A DNA stretch of 64,000 bases from Allobosea sp. Root381 (GTDB taxonomy: Bacteria; Pseudomonadota; Alphaproteobacteria; Rhizobiales; Beijerinckiaceae): contig NZ_LMJT01000012.1 in the NCBI RefSeq assembly GCF_001429395.1, positions 245,482-309,481 of the forward strand. The letters run 5' to 3'. The notes under the pieces were generated by a model. The model did no database searches. It saw only the letters and a list, made by a program, of their open reading frames with translations, and was not told the origin of the DNA. Positions within the stretch are counted from its first letter, which is position 1. The number at the start of each line of letters is the position of its first letter. A program made the position numbers and the translations under genes. Shown in pieces: positions 28,337 to 35,723 of the stretch.

Positions 28337-28403
28337 GCGATCCGTAGCAGAGACGGGTGGGAGCCGCGGCTCAGTGCGCCCGCAGATTCCGATAGCGTCG
28401 TGA

Positions 28404-29225
28404 TTACGTTGACGTACGCGTGGCGCTCCAGGCGGCTCCGCTATCGGCCTGGCCCGTCATTTTTCCATCGATAACCTGGCCTGTGAAACGTTTCCCGCCG
28501 GCCGTAAAGGTGATCCTGGCTCCGTCCATCTTCGCGTCGCTGATGGTCAGGTCTTTGCCTCCCTCCAGAAGCGTGCCGGACAGCATTTGGTAGGTTTGGC
28601 TCAACTTCAGTTCACCATCATTGAGTCGCCACGTACCCGCGACCTTGGCGGGAACGACCCACTTGAAGGCTGTGCAGTATGATGTGCAATTGCCGCCGGC
28701 AGAGATGGTCTCGTCCGGCTCCCAATCGCCCATATTGAAGGTATTCGATACGATCCGGGTGCCGGAAGGCATATCCAGAAGCGTCGGGCGCAGTTTCAGG
28801 TTGAGCGCTGAGAGCAGGAACAGCGTGACCACCGATGCTTTGGAAAAGTCAGATTGGAAAATGTCGGCGCGCTCGAACGTTGCACGATCGGACACTCCTT
28901 CGTTCTTTGCCGCCTCCTGCGCCAGCTTGACCAAGTCCGGATTGTACTCGATGCCGTGAGCCCGGACGCCGCGTTTCGCGGCGGTAATGACGGTACGCCC
29001 GTCGCCGGATCCAAGATCGACCAGGTTGTCGCTCGGAGTGACCTTGGCCATGTCGAGCATGCGGTCCACCAAGGCCTGCGGTGTTGGCACCCAAACGACA
29101 TCCTTTCCGGCCTGACCGGATGAAGGCGTGTACTGACTGGTAGCCGGTGCGCTCTGTGCCAGCGCGCCGTTGAGCATGAGCGCCGAGATGGCGCAGGCGC
29201 TCGCGATCGTGCGGAGTATTTTCAT
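28404..29225 (-). CDS. Exported methyltransferase-domain protein
   Basis: 273 residues. A Sec signal (MKILRTIASACAISALMLNG, cleavage after GALAQS) precedes a class I SAM-binding domain: VPTPQALVDRMLDMAKVTPS, DNLVDLGSGDGRTVITAAKR (motif I), GVRAHGIEYNPDLVKLAQEA (motif II) and ERADIFQSDFSKASVV. The front resembles the FAM173/ATPSC-KMT lysine methyltransferase group. The last ~85 residues form a separate beta-rich domain (WRLNDGELKLSQTYQMLSGT ... ITFTAGGKRFTGQVIDGKMT). SAM is not normally available in the periplasm, so the location is puzzling; the signal could instead be a membrane anchor. Monocistronic, in the accessory region. Confidence 0.85.
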   Translation of the reverse strand: MKILRTIASACAISALMLNGALAQSAPATSQYTPSSGQAGKDVVWVPTPQALVDRMLDMAKVTPSDNLVDLGSGDGRTVITAAKRGVRAHGIEYNPDLVKLAQEAAKNEGVSDRATFERADIFQSDFSKASVVTLFLLSALNLKLRPTLLDMPSGTRIVSNTFNMGDWEPDETISAGGNCTSYCTAFKWVVPAKVAGTWRLNDGELKLSQTYQMLSGTLLEGGKDLTISDAKMDGARITFTAGGKRFTGQVIDGKMTGQADSGAAWSATRTST

Positions 29226-29564
29226 GGCGGCTCTCTAGAGTGGAATGTTCATTCAACGAGGCCACACAGTTGTAGACGTCGCAGAAACAAATTCGAACGA
29301 CCGTCGTGTTAACGATCACGTCACCAGCGATAGATCGTTTGTGAAGACAGAGAATTATCGGGTCCTTGCCGTCCGCACAGCATCCGCGTGGCTCCTTGGC
29401 CTCGCCTCCTATCGCGAGAATCGAAATTTACGCCGCCCATCAGTTCTTTGAAGTGCGCGGCCTGGGGAGCGAGATCGAAGCGGCTGTCCTGAATGCAAAA
29501 GGCCGCCGACCCTTTCGGAGCCGCGACCAAGTGGGTCGTGGTGCAGAGAATGCGGCTAAGCTGC
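29226..29564. other. Non-coding stretch upstream of the exported methyltransferase gene
   Basis: About 340 bases. It should hold the promoter of the minus-strand gene starting at 29225. Short open frames exist on both strands but none has a convincing ribosome site or recognisable product. Confidence 0.45.
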
Positions 29565-29636
29565 CTAGTCCAGTGCAATGGACCAACCGGCCACTACCGC
29601 AGCAACCATTCCGACGACAACGACAATCGCAATCAT
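29565..29636 (-). CDS. 23-residue single-helix membrane peptide
   Basis: The frame reads MIAIVVVVGMVAAVVAGWSI then ALD and TAG. The whole peptide is one hydrophobic helix of about 19 residues. What supports it is the ribosome site: AAAGGAG followed by six bases and ATG, close to ideal for this organism. It lies alone between the exported methyltransferase gene and a duplicated hairpin element, in a region otherwise short of genes. Function unknown; comparable stress-induced tiny membrane proteins exist in many bacteria, but no homology is claimed. Confidence 0.5.
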   Translation of the reverse strand: MIAIVVVVGMVAAVVAGWSIALD

Positions 29637-30120
29637 GGGAGGCTCCTTTCGGCAAGCGACCTATGGGAGCAACCCTGTCGAACCCCGGAGGTTCTGCGCC
29701 GCCAACGCCGGCGGTCTGCGATTGTGGCGAAGCTCCCAGCGAGATCATCCGGTACGCTGCGCTGGTGGCGGTGCGCTGAAACGAAAAAGGCCCGGCCTCC
29801 TTTCGGGGAACCGGGCCTCTGACCGTCGTCGCGCGAGGCGAACGGCCGCTACTGAAACTGCGCTACCGCACGATCCGATGCCACCGTTACATCCGCGGCT
29901 CGCACCCTGATCGGCGGTAGAGCGTGTGGGTGCCAGGTCGTTGGGGGAACGGCAACCACACGGCGCCAGCAAGCCGGCGCGGTTTGTTAACCCGGAAGCT
30001 ACTTACTGGTTCCCGCGTGGGACATCGTGCTCGGGCCGTCAGGAACTGCCATCTAATATGATCCGCGAGATTCGGTGATCAGGCGCTGAACGTTTCTCCA
30101 AAGTATGGGGAGCATATGAC
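29637..30120. other. Region holding a hairpin repeat, otherwise no gene seen
   Basis: About 480 bases. Contains repeat element 29768-29834 and the likely upstream region of the plus-strand gene at 30121. On the minus strand a short open frame ends just before the hairpin, but I found no good start for it. Confidence 0.4.
29768..29834. repeat. Duplicated hairpin/terminator element, copy A
   Basis: Contains AAACGAAAAAGGCCCGG-CCTCCTTTCGGGGAA-CCGGGCCT, a stem of seven pairs GGCCCGG/CCGGGCC. Flanking GCGGTGCGC on the left and GTCGTCGCGC on the right are shared with copy B at 30538-30602. On the minus strand the stem is followed by TTTTTCGTTT, so it can terminate minus-strand transcripts. Confidence 0.8.
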
Positions 30121-30435
30121 ATGGCCTCTTGCATCATCCACTACAAAGGGCTGTTTCTGGAATGGTCCAGCATCACTAATGCTCCGAGCAGTTTCGCGTT
30201 GGCCCGCGGTGAATTCGAGCGCTACTACGACGTTTGCTACGGCTCGGAAGGTGTGAAGGATCTTCCCGAACACTTGGATCGTGCTGTCAGCAGCGGCAGC
30301 AGTGCTATACCGCCTATGACTGCGCTGGATGTGGTCTCTGGCAACAGAGCCGGCCCAAAAGAATCGGAACTGACACTCGACGAGATCTTCGCGCGATTTT
30401 ACGCGGGGGTAGAGCGGGCTTCCCCTCGGCCTTAA
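30121..30435 (+). CDS. Hypothetical protein
   Basis: 104 residues starting MASCIIHYKGLFLEWSSITN; the C-terminal half is acidic and helical (SELTLDEIFARFYAGVERAS). The ATG is preceded by TATGGGGAGCATATGAC, giving a GGGGAG ribosome site eight bases away. I recognise no domain. The overlapping antisense frame of similar length has no comparable start signal. Located in the accessory stretch after tRNA-Ser. Confidence 0.5.
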   Translation: MASCIIHYKGLFLEWSSITNAPSSFALARGEFERYYDVCYGSEGVKDLPEHLDRAVSSGSSAIPPMTALDVVSGNRAGPKESELTLDEIFARFYAGVERASPRP

Positions 30436-30537
30436 GCGCCCGTGCGTGACGTGCGCGCTCCAGCGCGATGTCATGCCTGCCGTTCGTTGCGGGCCGGGCG
30501 TCGGCGAACTTGCTACCTAATGCCATAAGAACCGACA

Positions 30538-30602
30538 GCGGTGCGCGGAAACGAAAAGGCCCGGCCTCCTTTCGGGGACCGGGCCTTTGACTGTCGTCGC
30601 GC
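30538..30602. repeat. Duplicated hairpin/terminator element, copy B
   Basis: Near-identical to 29768-29834 including flanks. The stem GGCCCGG/CCGGGCC is followed on the minus strand by a T-rich run, 67 bases beyond the stop of the PRC-barrel gene at 30669, where it would act as terminator. Confidence 0.82.
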
Positions 30603-30668
30603 AAGGGCAAAACGCCGTCGGTGCTCCAGCAGCACGAAGACGGCAAGACCTCTACTGGGTTCGTTTGG

Positions 30669-31064
30669 CTACTTCGCGAAGCGGCCTTCGAACTTGAACT
30701 GGGGGGCGGCCTTAAGCTGATCCTTGGTCGCGTTGATGCGAGCGTTCCACTTCTTGTCGGTCTCGTTCCAGGTAATGGCCAAGCCCGCTGGGCTCACCGC
30801 GACATAGTGCGTGCCCATGCCCAGAAAACCGCCGACCGACAGGATATAGGAAGCCAGCGCATTGCCCTGCACCACGACGTCTTCGATTTCGCCGACAGTC
30901 TCATCACCAGCGTTCTTGACATTCAGCCCCTTGAGGCTGCTGCCGAGCGCCGAGGCTTGATTGACCTGAGTGAACACCGGTCCGTCAGCAAGTGTCGGTG
31001 CGGACTGCGCGAACGCAGCGCTGGAAGCAAGCAGGGCGGCGAGTGAAAGGGCGATATAGCGCAT
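30669..31064 (-). CDS. Exported PRC-barrel domain protein
   Basis: 131 residues with a Sec signal (MRYIALSLAALLASSAAFAQ) and a PRC-barrel-like domain: LKGLNVKNAGDETVGEIEDV, ASYILSVGGFLGMGTHYVAV, SPAGLAITWNETDKKWNARI. Such periplasmic PRC-barrel proteins are frequent in Hyphomicrobiales and often rise under stress; their role is unclear. ATG 31064 was chosen because the signal peptide begins there; the longer frame is basic and unlike the family. A second PRC-barrel gene lies directly upstream on the same strand. Confidence 0.82.
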   Translation of the reverse strand: MRYIALSLAALLASSAAFAQSAPTLADGPVFTQVNQASALGSSLKGLNVKNAGDETVGEIEDVVVQGNALASYILSVGGFLGMGTHYVAVSPAGLAITWNETDKKWNARINATKDQLKAAPQFKFEGRFAK

Positions 31065-31513
31065 TGGAGTAGCTTTCGAGATATGGCGCCCGCGGCAGAT
31101 GTCAGGCGACCTATCCGACGAACTGCCCACCCCCGGCTTGCGTTCCATCGAAACAAAAAACGGCCTGGCCCCGCGGAAGCGAGGCCGGGCCTTGTGACGC
31201 GGCACATATTCGGATCAGGGGGCGGTATGCTCGGCATGTCCTTGGGCTGATCCTTGGTCCAGTTCGTGACCGCATGAACGTCGCCGTCTTCATCGCGCAT
31301 GAAGTCGAGCTGGCTCAGCGGAACCGCCACCGGCTTCGCCCCGATGCCGAGGAAGCCGCCGACGTCGACCACGACCTGCGTCGTCGGTCCGGCTCCGTGG
31401 ACGTGGGAGACTGAGCCGATCGTTTCGTCGCCAGGCCCGTAGATCGTCGCGCCCTCCAGAACGTTCGGCGTCAGCTCCGTGTCGGAAAGGCGGATATGCT
31501 TGGAATGGTCCAT
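30923..31513 (-). CDS. Cytoplasmic PRC-barrel domain protein, probably frameshifted near its end
   Basis: As sequenced, the frame is 196 residues. The first ~95 are a normal PRC-barrel protein: MDHSKHIRLSDTELTPNVLE, GATIYGPGDETIGSVSHVHG, VVDVGGFLGIGAKPVAVPLS and HAVTNWTKDQ. After KDQPK the frame continues for ~100 low-complexity residues, through the terminator at 31153-31193 and into the next gene. In the alternative frame, one extra G near 31236 would give ...KGHAEHTAP and a stop at 31215, the expected length. Either a natural frameshift or a sequencing error. The true C-terminus is therefore probably at 31215. Confidence 0.7.
   Translation of the reverse strand: MDHSKHIRLSDTELTPNVLEGATIYGPGDETIGSVSHVHGAGPTTQVVVDVGGFLGIGAKPVAVPLSQLDFMRDEDGDVHAVTNWTKDQPKDMPSIPPPDPNMCRVTRPGLASAGPGRFLFRWNASRGWAVRRIGRLTSAAGAISRKLLQCAISPFHSPPCLLPALRSRSPHRHLLTDRCSLRSIKPRRSAAASRG
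31153..31193 (-). terminator. Terminator of the upstream PRC-barrel gene
   Basis: On the minus strand, AAGGCCCGGCCTCGC pairs with GCGGGGCCAGGCCGTT and is followed by TTTTTGTTT. Its place, just after the proposed intended stop at 31215, supports the frameshift reading of that gene. Confidence 0.75.
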
Positions 31514-31903
31514 GACATGCTCCTTTTAGGGCTGTCAGGGTTGCCGGGCTTGAACCGGGCAGGCGAGCGCATCGGCTGCGCCGTTAACAGCGTCGACGAG
31601 CACCAGGCGGACCAGTAACGGGGTCGGCCCGCGAATAGCATTGCCCAGGAGGCGCCGGCCGCAGAATTCGGGAGTTGGCGCAGGTCGATTCGGCCGGAAT
31701 CGCAGCTGTCTTCGCCAAGTGTCCCAGATTGGTGATTTCGCGATCCCTCCGAATCTGACCTGATCTTCCGGAAATCTGAGATGAAGATTGAAATCGATAA
31801 GATTTTATTTACCAAAATCGATTGGATTTTAAGTATCCGCCTTGGATCGGGGAACGTCACGACGCGTCCAGCATTATCTCGAAGTCAACAGGGAGCAGGC
31901 TCG
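31514..31903. other. Intergenic stretch, unusually AT-rich in part
   Basis: About 390 bases upstream of the PRC-barrel gene and of the small peptide gene at 31904. The part near 31781-31850 (ATCGATAAGATTTTATTTACC and neighbours) is much richer in A/T than the rest of the window and may hold promoters. No gene recognised. Confidence 0.5.
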
Positions 31904-32008
31904 ATGCGCTACCTTGCCTCGCTGGATTTTTGGCTTTGGTTCGCCGTTGCGACCCTCGTCTCGCTGATGGCGATTCACGTCTTCGGCGCTTCGATGTCGT
32001 CCATCTGA
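31904..32008 (+). CDS. 34-residue membrane peptide
   Basis: Reads MRYLASLDFWLWFAVATLVS followed by LMAIHVFGASMSSI: one membrane helix of about 20 residues with tryptophans at its border and a short polar tail. ATG 31904 follows CAGGGAGCAGG, a usable ribosome site. The in-frame start at 31781 lies in an AT-rich leader and is less likely. No family known to me. Confidence 0.5.
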   Translation: MRYLASLDFWLWFAVATLVSLMAIHVFGASMSSI

Positions 32009-32521
32009 GTTGAGTTCAAGCCGGACCATGCCGTTCCACGCTCTTGGCACAGAACGCCTGCCAATGGCCGGAGCCATGGGGGGCGTTTCCGGCTCCGTGG
32101 ACCGGCCTTGAGGGCGAGCCTCGGGCATTCGGGTCCGTCCGATGAGACCCTTTCCGCCTCACCGCACTTTCCGGGATTGGCCTGCATCGGCCGTCGACAG
32201 CGCCGGCGAGCCTGACCAGCCGTCCGGAGATCCAGCCGCCGCCAATGCTGGACACCGGAAGGGGCTGAAGCGCGCCATGTGCTGCGGCGTCAACACGGCG
32301 CGGCCATCAGCCAGCACCCGTGAACCTCACTCGGCTCATCCGCGACCAAGAAGGGAAGCCAGAGGAAACCTTCCTCCCGCTCATCGCGGCAGCCGCCGTG
32401 TATCCGTGCCGGACGGTTTCCGGAGTCCGAAGTGGGCATGAGCCCGCCAACGACTATTTCCCCGTCTGCGACTCGCCGCCGTCATCCCCCGGGTGGCGGC
32501 GGCCTTTTCAGGCGACGGGGG
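32009..32521. other. No gene seen; two GC hairpins
   Basis: About 510 bases. Contains CCGGAGCC...GGCTCC near 32068-32100, a possible terminator of the small peptide gene, and CGCCGCC...GGCGGCG near 32474-32500. Open frames here lack ribosome sites and have arginine/proline-rich translations typical of shadow frames. Confidence 0.45.
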
Positions 32522-32743
32522 TCAGTCGGGCGCGTCCTCGTCCGGCTGCAGCGCTGCGCGGAGCAGTTCGCGGAGCTGGCCGATCGTTCCAACCGTCCTT
32601 CCGCAGCCCTCGCAGGAGATGGGCGTCCGCTCGTTCGACCATACGGGAATGTTAAGGGCGAGTGCGCCGCAATCATCACAGCCCGGTCGTGGCTCGCGGA
32701 ACTCCGGGGCGTCCCCCCGGACCGATGCCGTCTCTTGTCGCAT
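32522..32743 (-). CDS. Small zinc-ribbon protein
   Basis: 73 residues. Two CxxC pairs, CDDCGALALNIPVWSN and ISCEGCGRTVGTIGQL, form a zinc ribbon followed by a helix RELLRAALQPDEDAPD. ATG 32743 is preceded by GGAGGGAGCGCAGCAT, a good ribosome site; the longer frame to 33232 runs antisense through the riboswitch and is not used. Similar short zinc-ribbon proteins are common and uncharacterised. It reads away from the thiamin operon. Confidence 0.7.
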   Translation of the reverse strand: MRQETASVRGDAPEFREPRPGCDDCGALALNIPVWSNERTPISCEGCGRTVGTIGQLRELLRAALQPDEDAPD

Positions 32744-32967
32744 ATGCTGCGCTCCCTCCGCACAGATAGCCAGACCGACAGTGCAAGGATAACCTGCATC
32801 CGGCGCTGGTCTACCTCCGGCAGCGGGATGGCGCGCTGCGTTGACGGAATGTCCGTGCCGCATCGCCTGGCCCCGCCATGGGGCGCCGTTTGCCCTCGCT
32901 GCTCGCCTCGACCTCGCGATCCGCGCGACGATTCTTGACATCGCGGCGCGCGCGCCTTCATGCTGGA

Positions 32968-33079
32968 CGCGTTCCCAGGGGGGCCTCGCTAGGAGGCTGA
33001 GATTCCGCCCGTCCAGCGATGCCGGACAACGCGGTGACCCTCCGAACCTGATCCGGTTCATACCGGCGTAGGGATGCGG
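32968..33079 (+). promoter_or_regulatory. TPP (THI-box) riboswitch
   Basis: All conserved TPP-aptamer blocks are present in order: CCAGGGGGGCC, GGCTGAGA (32995-33002), a variable arm, GACCCTCCGAACCTGATCCGG (33036-33056) and ATACCGGCGTAGGGATGCGG. The 5' CGCGTTCCC pairs with 3' GGGATGCG to close P1. Binding of thiamin pyrophosphate would normally switch off the genes downstream. The next genes on this strand, from 33.2 to 39.1 kb, are closely spaced and end with a ThiXYZ-type importer and a reductase, so the whole set is expected to be induced in thiamin shortage. No clear terminator stem follows, so control of translation is possible. Confidence 0.95.
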
Positions 33080-33191
33080 GACATCGGTGCGGATCGCCGC
33101 CCCTTTTCCATGCTTTCGCGTCGGCCGGATTCGCGGTCTCGTGCCAGGCATTCCGCCTGTCCGCGAAGCTTTGCGGGAAAGTGTGGCTGAC

Positions 33192-34268
33192 GTGACGGAA
33201 GCGCAGATCATCGAGGCTTTGCTGGGCTTCATCGACCAGGGCGAAGCCTCCGAGGCGGAATTCGAGCGGATGGCGCTCGCCGTCTTCGCCTATCAGTTCG
33301 CGAACAACCAGTCCTATCGCCGCTTCGCCATCCAGCGTGGGCGCACCACGCTGACGGTGAGGAACTGGCGCGACATCCCGGCCGTGCCGATCACCGCCTT
33401 CAAGGACCTGACGCTGAGCTGCTGCGCGCCCGAGGCGGCAGAACGCATCTTCATGACGAGCGGCACGACGCAGGGGCTGCGCGGCCGCAGCCATCATCCG
33501 ACGCTCGCGGTCTGGGACCGCTCGATGCTGGTGAATTTCCGCCGCCGCTTCATGCAGGGCACGAAGCGCATCCGCATGGGCATCCTGTTCCCGGACGAGG
33601 CGGCGATGCCGAACTCCTCGCTGGCGCGTTACCTTGCGCTGGCGCAGCGCGAATGCGGGGCGGCCGGAAGCGCGGGTTTCGTCGGGCCGCAGGGGCTCGA
33701 CGTGGTCGGCGTGATTGCCGCGCTGACCCAGGCCGAGGCTTCCGGCGAACCCTACGCGCTGCTCGGCGCGAGCTGGAGCTTCGTACATCTGCTCGATGCG
33801 CTGACGGGGCAGGGGCGCCGCTTCGCCCTGCCCGAGGGCAGCCGCATCCTCGACACCGGCGGCTTCAAGGGCCAGTCGCGCGAGATGGGCGCCGATGCCT
33901 TCTACGATGCGCTGTCCGCGACCTTCGGCGTGCCGCGCAACCTCTGCATCAACATGTACGGCATGACCGAACTCAGCACGCAGTTCTATGACGACGGCAA
34001 CGCCGTCTGCCCGCCGGTGAAATCAGGCCCGCACTGGATTCGCAGCCGGGTGGTCGATCCGGTGAGCGGGCGGGACCTGGCCGAGGGCGCGACAGGCGTG
34101 CTGGTCCATCACGACCTCGCCCATTTCAACTGCGCCTCGGCGATCCTGACGGAGGATGCAGGCGTCATGGTCGAGGGCGGGTTCAAGCTGCTCGGCCGCG
34201 TCGACGGCGCCGATTCCAAGGGCTGCTCGCTCGCCGTCGAGGAGTTTCTGAAGGCGGCGCGGGGCTGA
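33192..34268 (+). CDS. LuxE-like acyl-protein synthetase (adenylate-forming enzyme) under TPP control
   Basis: About 358 residues from GTG 33192. LuxE family (PF04443), related to acyl-CoA ligases: IFMTSGTTQGLRGRSHHPTL near residue 88 is the phosphate-binding motif, MYGMTELSTQFYDDG near 255 is the aromatic-TE motif. In luminous bacteria LuxE activates a fatty acid with ATP and passes it to LuxC; here no luciferase genes exist. The substrate is likely another carboxylic acid. The start is uncertain: GTG 33087 lies seven bases after the riboswitch without a ribosome site; GTG 33183 and 33192 have GGGAAAG upstream. It is followed three bases later by the LuxC-like gene, as in lux operons. Confidence 0.88.
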   Translation: MTEAQIIEALLGFIDQGEASEAEFERMALAVFAYQFANNQSYRRFAIQRGRTTLTVRNWRDIPAVPITAFKDLTLSCCAPEAAERIFMTSGTTQGLRGRSHHPTLAVWDRSMLVNFRRRFMQGTKRIRMGILFPDEAAMPNSSLARYLALAQRECGAAGSAGFVGPQGLDVVGVIAALTQAEASGEPYALLGASWSFVHLLDALTGQGRRFALPEGSRILDTGGFKGQSREMGADAFYDALSATFGVPRNLCINMYGMTELSTQFYDDGNAVCPPVKSGPHWIRSRVVDPVSGRDLAEGATGVLVHHDLAHFNCASAILTEDAGVMVEGGFKLLGRVDGADSKGCSLAVEEFLKAARG

Positions 34269-34271
34269 TCC

Positions 34272-35723
34272 GTGAACTTGTTCGCCGGACATCTGCCGGG
34301 GATTGCCGCGACCGAGGTCGAGTGGCGGCGGCTGGACTTTTCTGCCTGGGGTGAGGGCGTCACGGTCGATGTGCCCTTGCTGAGCGAGGCCCAGGGGCTC
34401 GCTCTGGCCGCGAGGGTCAGGGAGAATGCACGCAGCTATCTTAAGACGCTCCCCGTCGCCGAGATCGTCGCGACCATCGACAAGGCGATCGCGCGGCTGC
34501 TCGACCGCGAGGACCCGTTGCGCCGGCAGGCGGAAGCGCTGCTGCCGGTGGTGACCGGCTATGACGCGGAGACGGTGAGGCTCGGCCTGTCCGGCTATCT
34601 CAGGACCTTTCGCGCACCTCAGCTGCAGCGTTTCCTGGCCGAGGATTTTGCCAATCCGGGCGTGCTCGATGGCTTCCAGCCTGCGATGAAGGGTGGCTTC
34701 GCCCGCGCCCATGGTCCGGAGCTCCTGCTCCACATCTGGGCCGGCAACGTGCCGGGCCTGTCGCTCTGGAGCCTGATCTCCGGCCTCCTGGTCAAGGCCG
34801 GCAGCATCGGCAAGGTTGCCAGCGCCGAACCATTGCTCGCCGGTTGGTTCGCGCAGATCCTGGCCGAAATCGATCCGAGGCTCGGAGAATGCCTCGCCAT
34901 CGTCTGGTGGAAGGGTGGGGATGCCGCAAGCGAGCAGGTCTGGCTGAACCAGGCGGACACGATCGTCGCCTATGGTGGCAACGATGCGTTGGCGGCGATC
35001 CGCGAGCGCGCCCCGATCACGGCGCGCTTCCTGACGCATGGCCACAAGATCGGTTTCGGCGTGGTCTCGGTGGCGGCACTCGATGCGCGCAAGGCCGGCG
35101 CGCTCGCCCGCCTCTGCGCCCATGATGCGATGCGCTACGAGCAGCAGGGATGCTACTCGCCGCAGATGCTGTTCGTTGAGCGCGGCGGCAAGGTCTCGCC
35201 CCGAGAATTCGCCGAAATGGTTTCGCGGGAGCTCGCCGCCTTCGCGCGCCGGCATCCGCGCCGGGCGCTGTCGGTTGCGGAGGCGGCCGGCGTTGCCGCC
35301 TGGCGCAGCGGTGAGGAGATGCGGGCTTTCGACAACGAGGGCAGGCTCGTCCTCGGCGATGCGGAGGATGGCTGGAGCGTCGTCCAGGTCGATGCGGCCG
35401 AGCCGCTGGCGCCGAGCGGGCTGAACCGCACGCTCAAGATCGTCGCTGTGGAGAGCCTCGACGCCGTCGTGCCGCTGGTCGCGCCGTTCCGGTCCTTTCT
35501 GCAAAGTGCAGCGATCGCGGCCTCCCCGGAGGAACTGTTCCGGATCGCCGCGCTGCTGGGCGAGGCCGGCGTGACCCGCATCGCGGCCTTCGGGACGATG
35601 ACTGCGCCCGAGGCCGGCTGGCATAATGACGGGCGCTTCAACCTGCTCGACCTCGTGACCATCACCGAGATCGAGCACTCGGCCGAGCTCGCGGCGGAAG
35701 CGTTCGCACCCTATGTCGATTGA
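34272..35723 (+). CDS. LuxC-like acyl-CoA/acyl-protein reductase
   Basis: 483 residues, PF05893 (LuxC). This NADPH-dependent enzyme family takes an acyl group from a thioester or from LuxE and reduces it to the aldehyde. The catalytic cysteine is visible in YEQQGCYSPQMLFVE (about residue 294), and the cofactor region in HIWAGNVPGLSLWSLISGLL. GTG start. With the LuxE-like neighbour it makes a complete carboxylate-to-aldehyde pair. It lies in the TPP-riboswitch transcript, before a thiamin-precursor-type importer, and overlaps the importer's ATPase gene by 11 bases. Confidence 0.9.
   Translation: MNLFAGHLPGIAATEVEWRRLDFSAWGEGVTVDVPLLSEAQGLALAARVRENARSYLKTLPVAEIVATIDKAIARLLDREDPLRRQAEALLPVVTGYDAETVRLGLSGYLRTFRAPQLQRFLAEDFANPGVLDGFQPAMKGGFARAHGPELLLHIWAGNVPGLSLWSLISGLLVKAGSIGKVASAEPLLAGWFAQILAEIDPRLGECLAIVWWKGGDAASEQVWLNQADTIVAYGGNDALAAIRERAPITARFLTHGHKIGFGVVSVAALDARKAGALARLCAHDAMRYEQQGCYSPQMLFVERGGKVSPREFAEMVSRELAAFARRHPRRALSVAEAAGVAAWRSGEEMRAFDNEGRLVLGDAEDGWSVVQVDAAEPLAPSGLNRTLKIVAVESLDAVVPLVAPFRSFLQSAAIAASPEELFRIAALLGEAGVTRIAAFGTMTAPEAGWHNDGRFNLLDLVTITEIEHSAELAAEAFAPYVD

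Noticed and set aside
30079-30474. 131-codon minus-strand gene
   Set aside because: Overlaps the plus-strand frame at 30121, which has a better ribosome site; no recognisable sequence.
32142-32938. Several plus-strand frames before the riboswitch
   Set aside because: Arginine/proline/serine-rich, no ribosome sites, and they overlap the zinc-ribbon gene on the other strand.
33192-35723. Bioluminescence (lux) operon
   Set aside because: LuxE- and LuxC-like genes are present, but there is no luxA, luxB or luxD, and the control element and neighbours are of thiamin type.
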